Shown here: positions 4,707 to 8,388 of the stretch, in pieces
How the letters are laid out: each line of letters starts with the position of its first letter
Position numbering within the stretch: the first letter of the stretch is position 1
Source: Lysobacterales bacterium
GTDB taxonomy: Bacteria; Pseudomonadota; Gammaproteobacteria; Xanthomonadales; Rhodanobacteraceae
Direction of reading: 5' to 3'
Length of the DNA stretch: 8,388 nucleotides
NCBI GenBank assembly: GCA_013298265.1
Contig: JAAFHE010000129.1
Coordinates: 1 to 8,388 of the forward strand
Notes under the pieces: model-generated
What the model saw: the letters and a program-made list of their open reading frames with translations, nothing else
What the model was told of the DNA's origin: nothing
The model's database searches: none
Program-made: the position numbers and the translations under genes

Positions 4707-7337
4707 ATGTCCGCTTCCGACCCCGGCACCGTCCGACTCGCCGACTACGTGGCGCCTGCCTGGCGCGTCGTCGCAGTGGCGCTCGAATTCGACCTCGATA
4801 TCCTCGCCACAACGGTGCGTACGCGACTGCGCCTGGAACGCACGACGGCCGCTGCGCCGCCGCTACGGCTGGACGGGATAGGGCTGCAACTGCGCGCGAT
4901 CAGTGTTGACGGCCGCGAGCTCGCGGCCGACGAATTCCGCGTGGACGCCGATGCGCTGAGTGTGTTCAGCCTGCCGCGCGAGGCCATGCTCGAAACCGAA
5001 GTCATGCTGGATCCGAGCGCGAACAGTGCGCTGTCGGGCCTTTATCTTTCCGGCGACGCCGAGCGAGGTTTCCTGCTGACCCAGTGCGAAGCCGAAGGCT
5101 TCCGCCGCGTTACCTACTATCCGGACCGGCCCGACGTGCTGGCGCCATTCCACGTCGTGCTGCGCGCCGATCGCGCGCGCTTCCCGGTACTGCTGGCCAA
5201 CGGAAATCCGGCGGGCAGCGGCGAGCTCGCCGATGGCCGCCACTGGGCGGCGTGGGACGACCCGCATCCCAAGCCCAGCTACCTGTTCGCGCTGGTCGCC
5301 GGCCGGCTGGAACGGATCGAGCAGGCCTACGTTACGGCGGACGGCCGCGACGTGATGCTGCGCATCTTCGCCGAAGCCGATGCGATTGGCCGCTGCGCCT
5401 ACGCGATGGACGCGCTGGTGCGCGCCATGCGTTGGGACGAGCGCGAATACGGCCGCAACTACGACCTGGACGTGTTTCACATTGTCGCCACCCACGACTT
5501 CAACATGGGCGCGATGGAGAACAAGGGTCTCAACATCTTCAACGCGAAATACCTGCTGGCCGATCCGCAGCGTTCAAGCGATGACGACTACGCTCACGTC
5601 GAGGCCATCGTCGCGCACGAATATTTCCATAACTGGACGGGCAATCGCGTCACCTGCCGCGACTGGTTCCAGCTTTCGCTCAAGGAAGGCCTCACGGTTT
5701 ACCGCGAGCAGCAGTTCAGCGCGGACATGAATTCGGCCACACTCAAGCGCATCGAGGACGTGCAGGTGCTGCGGCGCGCCCAGTTCGCCGAGGACGCTGG
5801 GCCGCTGGCCCATCCCGTGCGGCCCGTCGAATACTGCGCGATCGACAATTTCTACACGGCCACGGTCTACGACAAGGGTGCCGAACTCGTACGCCTCGTC
5901 GCCGGCCGGCTCGGCGCGCCCGCATGGCGTCGCGGCATGGACGAATATTTCCGCCGCCACGACGGCCAGGCCGCGACGGTCGAACAGTTTCTCGCCGCGC
6001 TTGGTGAAGCCAATGGCATAGACCTCATGCCCTATCTGGCCTGGTATTCCCAGGCCGGTACGCCGCAGCTGCACGCCCGTGGCGAATACGATCCCGCGCG
6101 GCGGAGCTACCGGCTGACGCTGCGCCAGCACACCGCGCCGACGCCGGGGCAGCCCCACAAGCAGGCCCTGCCCATTCCGGTGCGCGTCGCATTGCTTGGT
6201 GCCGACGGACACGCGCTCGCGCTGTCGGGCCGCAACGGCGAAGCGGCGCAAACCGAAAGCGTGCTCGAATTCGTGACGCCGGAACAAACCTTTTTCTTTG
6301 ACGACATCGCTGCTCCGCGCGTAGCGTCCTTGCTGCGCGGATTCTCCGCGCCGGTGCGGCTGCACGCCGATCAGGGGGCCGATGATCTGGCCTTCCTGCT
6401 GCGCCACGAGAGCGACGGCTTCAGCCGCTGGGAAGCCGCGCAGCAGCTCGCGCGATCCGCGCTGGGTGGCGTGCTTGCCGGTGACGCCGACGTGCCGCAG
6501 CTGGGCATCTGGTGCGACACCCTGGCCGAGCTGTTTACGGCGGACATCGATCCGGCGCTGCTGGCCGAATTGCTGACGCCGCCGGACTACAACGAGCTGG
6601 CGCAAACCTGTGATCCGCTCGATCCTGTCGCGCTGCACAGCGCGCGCGAAACGCTGGAGCAGGCACTGGCGCTACGGCTCGGCGATGCGCTCGGCGCACG
6701 CCATACCTTCCTGCTGCGTAGCGAGGCTGGCGGACTCGACGGCGTTTCGCGCGGCCGGCGGCGCCTGCTCAACCGCTGCCTGCGCCTGTGGCTGCGCATT
6801 GATCGTGAGCTCGCGCCCGAGGTTGCCGCGACGCGCTACGTCCTCGCACCGAGCATGACCGAGCGACTGGCCGCGCTGGCCGGACTGCTGGCGCAGGACG
6901 CGCCGCAGGCGCACAAGGCGTTGCAGGACTTTGCGCGCCGCTACGATGCTGACGCCGTCACACTCGACAAGTGGTTTGCGCTGCAGGCGACGGTGCCACG
7001 TGCCGATACCGTGGAACGCGTGGCCGCGCTGCAGCAGCACCCGCGTTTCAGTCTGCGCAACCCGAACCGGGTTTCGGCTTTGCTGCAGGGCTTCGCGGCG
7101 CGCAATCCGATCGCGTTTCACCGTAGCGACGGTGCGGGCTATCGCCTGATTGAGCAGGCCTTGTCCGACATCGATGCATACAATCCGACCACGGCGGCGC
7201 GTCTGGCCACCACGCTGAAGGACTGGCGCCGGCTGGAGCCGCAGCGTCGAGCGCTGCTGCGTGCGAGCCTGCAACGCCTCGCCGCCGCCGAGACGTCGCA
7301 TGATCTGGGCGACATCCTGCGCCGCAGCCTGGGCTGA
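4707..7337 (+). CDS. pepN: Aminopeptidase N (M1 family zinc metallopeptidase)
   Basis: An 876-aa cytoplasmic peptidase that removes N-terminal residues from peptides, a main step in peptide recycling. The M1 signatures are complete: GAMEN at 268-272, the zinc site H304-E305-Y-F-H308 with the third ligand E327 (LKEGLTV), and the transition-state tyrosine Y388 (TATVYDKGAE). All sit seven residues later than in E. coli PepN (GAMEN 261, H297, H301, E320, Y381), so the alignment has no gap through the catalytic core. An N-terminal beta-barrel domain comes before it. After it come a beta-sandwich and a long helical C-terminal domain ending in family text NPNRVSALLQGFAARNP and DIDAYNPTTAARLAT. The length is close to E. 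coli's 870. I chose ATG 4707 (MSASDPGTVRLADY) because it matches the usual short lead before the first strand; ATG 4668 would add 13 unmatched residues. Neither has a clear ribosome binding site. No frameshift or missing active-site residue was seen. Confidence 0.97.
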   Translation: MSASDPGTVRLADYVAPAWRVVAVALEFDLDILATTVRTRLRLERTTAAAPPLRLDGIGLQLRAISVDGRELAADEFRVDADALSVFSLPREAMLETEVMLDPSANSALSGLYLSGDAERGFLLTQCEAEGFRRVTYYPDRPDVLAPFHVVLRADRARFPVLLANGNPAGSGELADGRHWAAWDDPHPKPSYLFALVAGRLERIEQAYVTADGRDVMLRIFAEADAIGRCAYAMDALVRAMRWDEREYGRNYDLDVFHIVATHDFNMGAMENKGLNIFNAKYLLADPQRSSDDDYAHVEAIVAHEYFHNWTGNRVTCRDWFQLSLKEGLTVYREQQFSADMNSATLKRIEDVQVLRRAQFAEDAGPLAHPVRPVEYCAIDNFYTATVYDKGAELVRLVAGRLGAPAWRRGMDEYFRRHDGQAATVEQFLAALGEANGIDLMPYLAWYSQAGTPQLHARGEYDPARRSYRLTLRQHTAPTPGQPHKQALPIPVRVALLGADGHALALSGRNGEAAQTESVLEFVTPEQTFFFDDIAAPRVASLLRGFSAPVRLHADQGADDLAFLLRHESDGFSRWEAAQQLARSALGGVLAGDADVPQLGIWCDTLAELFTADIDPALLAELLTPPDYNELAQTCDPLDPVALHSARETLEQALALRLGDALGARHTFLLRSEAGGLDGVSRGRRRLLNRCLRLWLRIDRELAPEVAATRYVLAPSMTERLAALAGLLAQDAPQAHKALQDFARRYDADAVTLDKWFALQATVPRADTVERVAALQQHPRFSLRNPNRVSALLQGFAARNPIAFHRSDGAGYRLIEQALSDIDAYNPTTAARLATTLKDWRRLEPQRRALLRASLQRLAAAETSHDLGDILRRSLG

Positions 7338-7371
7338 CGTCAGACAGCGTTAACGGCGGCAGGCCTACACT
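7335..7371 (+). promoter_or_regulatory. Possible promoter of the lipoprotein gene, with two small palindromes
   Basis: Just after pepN there is TACACT at 7366-7371 (four of six to the -10 consensus), with CAGACA at 7341-7346 as a poor -35 at 19-base spacing. Two 8-bp perfect palindromes lie here: TGACGTCA (7335-7342, including the pepN stop) and CGTTAACG (7348-7355). They could be operator half-sites or chance. A transcript from here would carry the long hairpin at 7398-7485 in its leader. Confidence 0.28.
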
Positions 7372-7397
7372 GCGCGCGTCGTCCGGCCCCGTTATCA

Positions 7398-7485
7398 GGA
7401 AACGAGTGAAAAGTAGTGAGAAACGAGTGGGGGCTTGACGAGCCATCCGCAGCCCTCATTCTTTTCTCACTCCGCTCCACTCTCC
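7398..7485. repeat. Long imperfect hairpin (purine-rich/pyrimidine-rich inverted repeat)
   Basis: The 21 bases at 7415-7435 (purine-rich, starting AGTGAGAAA, ending GGGGGCT) pair with 7451-7471 (starting AGCCC, ending TTCTCACT). Eighteen positions are Watson-Crick, two are G-U in plus-strand RNA, and there is one C-U mismatch. The loop is 15 bases (7436-7450). Beyond a 6x6 internal loop, GAGTG (7404-7408) pairs with CACTC (7478-7482), and past a three-base bulge GGA (7398-7400) pairs with TCC (7483-7485). The left arm also contains a 10-bp direct repeat, GAAACGAGTG, at 7399-7408 and 7420-7429, exactly 21 bases apart. There is no U-run after the stem. It lies between pepN (stop 7337) and the lipoprotein ribosome binding site (7495). 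It could be a dispersed palindromic element, a leader-mRNA structure or a non-canonical terminator. Confidence 0.75.
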
Positions 7486-7506
7486 GCGGTATTTGGAGTG
7501 ACCGTC

Positions 7507-8388
7507 ATGCGTCGAATTCTCTGTTCCGTTCTTACTTCTCTAGCACTGGCCGGCTGCGCAAGTACCGGCTATTACCGCGAGGAAGGCGCCGACTACTACT
7601 ACGAGCGCGACCACTACCACGGTGGCGGTTACTACGCCGGCTACGGCCTCGGGCCGGGTTATGGCGGTTTCTACGATCCCTTCTGGGGGCCGAGCTACTA
7701 CGGCGCCAGTTATGGCGGTTTCGGCTACGGTTTCGGCGGCGGCTATTACGCGGGGGGCTGGCCGTACTACAGCTATTCCCCCTGGTACGACAGCTGGTGG
7801 GGTGTGGGCTATAACGACTGGTCCTGGCATCGCCACCAGCAGACGCTTGCGCGCCAGCGCGCGAGTCAGGTAAGCGGCGAAAACGCCGCCATCGCTGGAA
7901 TGCGCAGCGGCGCGCCAGATCGCGATGGTGCTGTCGGCGGCAATCGAGGCACTTCCCGGCTGTCCACCCCAAGCGGTGGCGCGGACCGGTGGAGCAACGC
8001 TGACGCAGCGCGGCAGCTTAGGACCGACACGGTCGATCCCTACTACGGTACCCCGCGCATACGTCGCGGCGAGGCCATGCCACAACGCCAGCAGCCTCCG
8101 CTGGGTGTGCGCGAAGGTTCGCAGCGCATTCCGCCGGCAGGCGAAGCCCCAGGTTTCCCGACGCGTGAAAACAGGCCTATCCGTACCGGTCCGGCGTTCG
8201 ACGAAGGCCGCATGCGTAGTCCCGCGATGCAGCGCGCGCCGGCACCGACGCGGAGTTCCTCGCCAACGTCAGCGCCGGCACCCGTCCGCAGCTTCGCGCC
8301 GGCTCCGTCGATGGATCGCTCGCGAGGTTTCGCGCCAGCCCCCAGCGCGCCGTTGCGCGACGGTGGGGACAATGGCCGGACCAACCGC
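7507..8388 (+). CDS. Gly/Tyr/Trp-rich lipoprotein of unknown function (3' end beyond window)
   Basis: An open frame of 294 codons without a stop before the window ends. It begins with a short lipoprotein signal, MRRILCSVLTSLALAGC: a basic N-terminus, a hydrophobic core and the lipobox LAGC with the lipidated cysteine at C17. I therefore infer export and membrane anchoring. Residues 21-107 are low complexity, with about 22 Tyr, about 24 Gly and 7 Trp among 87 residues (stretches such as YYYERDHYHGGGYYAGYG). Residues 108-240 are polar, Arg- and Gly-rich, probably disordered. From 244 on, APAP motifs recur at 244, 256, 264 and 276. The start is well supported: GGAG at 7495-7498 lies eight bases ahead, and the signal peptide starts directly at ATG 7507. 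I recognise no catalytic domain. Similar composition occurs in envelope-associated lipoproteins of xanthomonads, but I cannot name a family. Confidence 0.82.
   Translation, partial: MRRILCSVLTSLALAGCASTGYYREEGADYYYERDHYHGGGYYAGYGLGPGYGGFYDPFWGPSYYGASYGGFGYGFGGGYYAGGWPYYSYSPWYDSWWGVGYNDWSWHRHQQTLARQRASQVSGENAAIAGMRSGAPDRDGAVGGNRGTSRLSTPSGGADRWSNADAARQLRTDTVDPYYGTPRIRRGEAMPQRQQPPLGVREGSQRIPPAGEAPGFPTRENRPIRTGPAFDEGRMRSPAMQRAPAPTRSSSPTSAPAPVRSFAPAPSMDRSRGFAPAPSAPLRDGGDNGRTNR
7567..7827 (+). repeat. Low-complexity Gly/Tyr/Trp-rich coding segment
   Basis: This stretch encodes lipoprotein residues 21-107, built from irregular GY, GYGG, YY and GF units without a fixed period. The codons vary (TAC/TAT, GGC/GGT), so it is a compositionally biased protein segment rather than a recent DNA tandem duplication. 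Confidence 0.7.
8236..8343 (+). repeat. Recurring APAP motif in the lipoprotein tail
   Basis: Four APAP tetrapeptides begin at residues 244, 256, 264 and 276 (spacings 12, 8, 12). The last two sit in the larger match FAPAPS. The DNA of the copies differs at third positions, arguing for an old or selected protein repeat. A Pro-Ala-rich extended linker or wall-spanning segment is a plausible reading. Confidence 0.55.

Noticed and set aside
5574..6638. Long minus-strand open frame (354 codons) inside pepN
   Set aside because: It lies opposite the conserved catalytic and middle domains of PepN. The translation is Arg/Gln/Gly-rich and resembles no family.
7398..7485. Canonical Rho-independent terminator for pepN
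   Set aside because: The stem is long and imperfect with a 15-base loop and no following U-run; the T-rich bases are inside the right arm.

Overview
The window is high-GC DNA (mid-60s percent by eye) with dense, short-spaced genes. Its proteins look gammaproteobacterial: a YadG-type ABC ATPase, a CybB-type cytochrome b561, Tag, PepN and an FNR-like reductase ending in REKYISSK. I infer a member of the Xanthomonadales (Xanthomonadaceae/Rhodanobacteraceae), but the sequence alone does not fix the genus.

Layout. (1) At 1-261, minus strand, is the 5' part of a YadG-like ABC transporter ATPase. It is divergent from (2) a 249-aa ferredoxin-NADP-reductase-like flavoprotein at 327-1076, plus strand. 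(3) That gene converges on a tight three-gene minus-strand operon: a ketosteroid-isomerase-related protein (2682-2254), DNA-3-methyladenine glycosylase I tag (2257-1679) and cytochrome b561 (1682-1143). These are joined by two 4-base start/stop overlaps (GTGA and ATGA). (4) A divergent EamA/DMT permease (2795-3676, plus) meets tail to tail, sharing the palindrome TTAA, with (5) a PLP enzyme of the serine racemase/threonine dehydratase family (4635-3673, minus). (6) Aminopeptidase N, pepN, runs divergently at 4707-7337. (7) A 169-bp gap holds a long imperfect hairpin (about 7398-7485). (8) The gap is followed by a lipoprotein gene (7507 to beyond the right edge) with a Gly/Tyr/Trp-rich segment and a Pro/Ala-rich tail.

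Most of the window is housekeeping: amino-acid and peptide metabolism (PLP dehydratase/racemase, PepN, possibly the amino-acid-exporter-like DMT permease), alkylation repair (Tag) and redox (FNR-like enzyme, cytochrome b561). I see no phage, insertion sequence, CRISPR, tRNA or defence locus. The least explained parts are the long hairpin between pepN and the lipoprotein, the lipoprotein itself, and the racemase-type active site of the PLP enzyme. No stretch longer than 300 bases lacks a gene.
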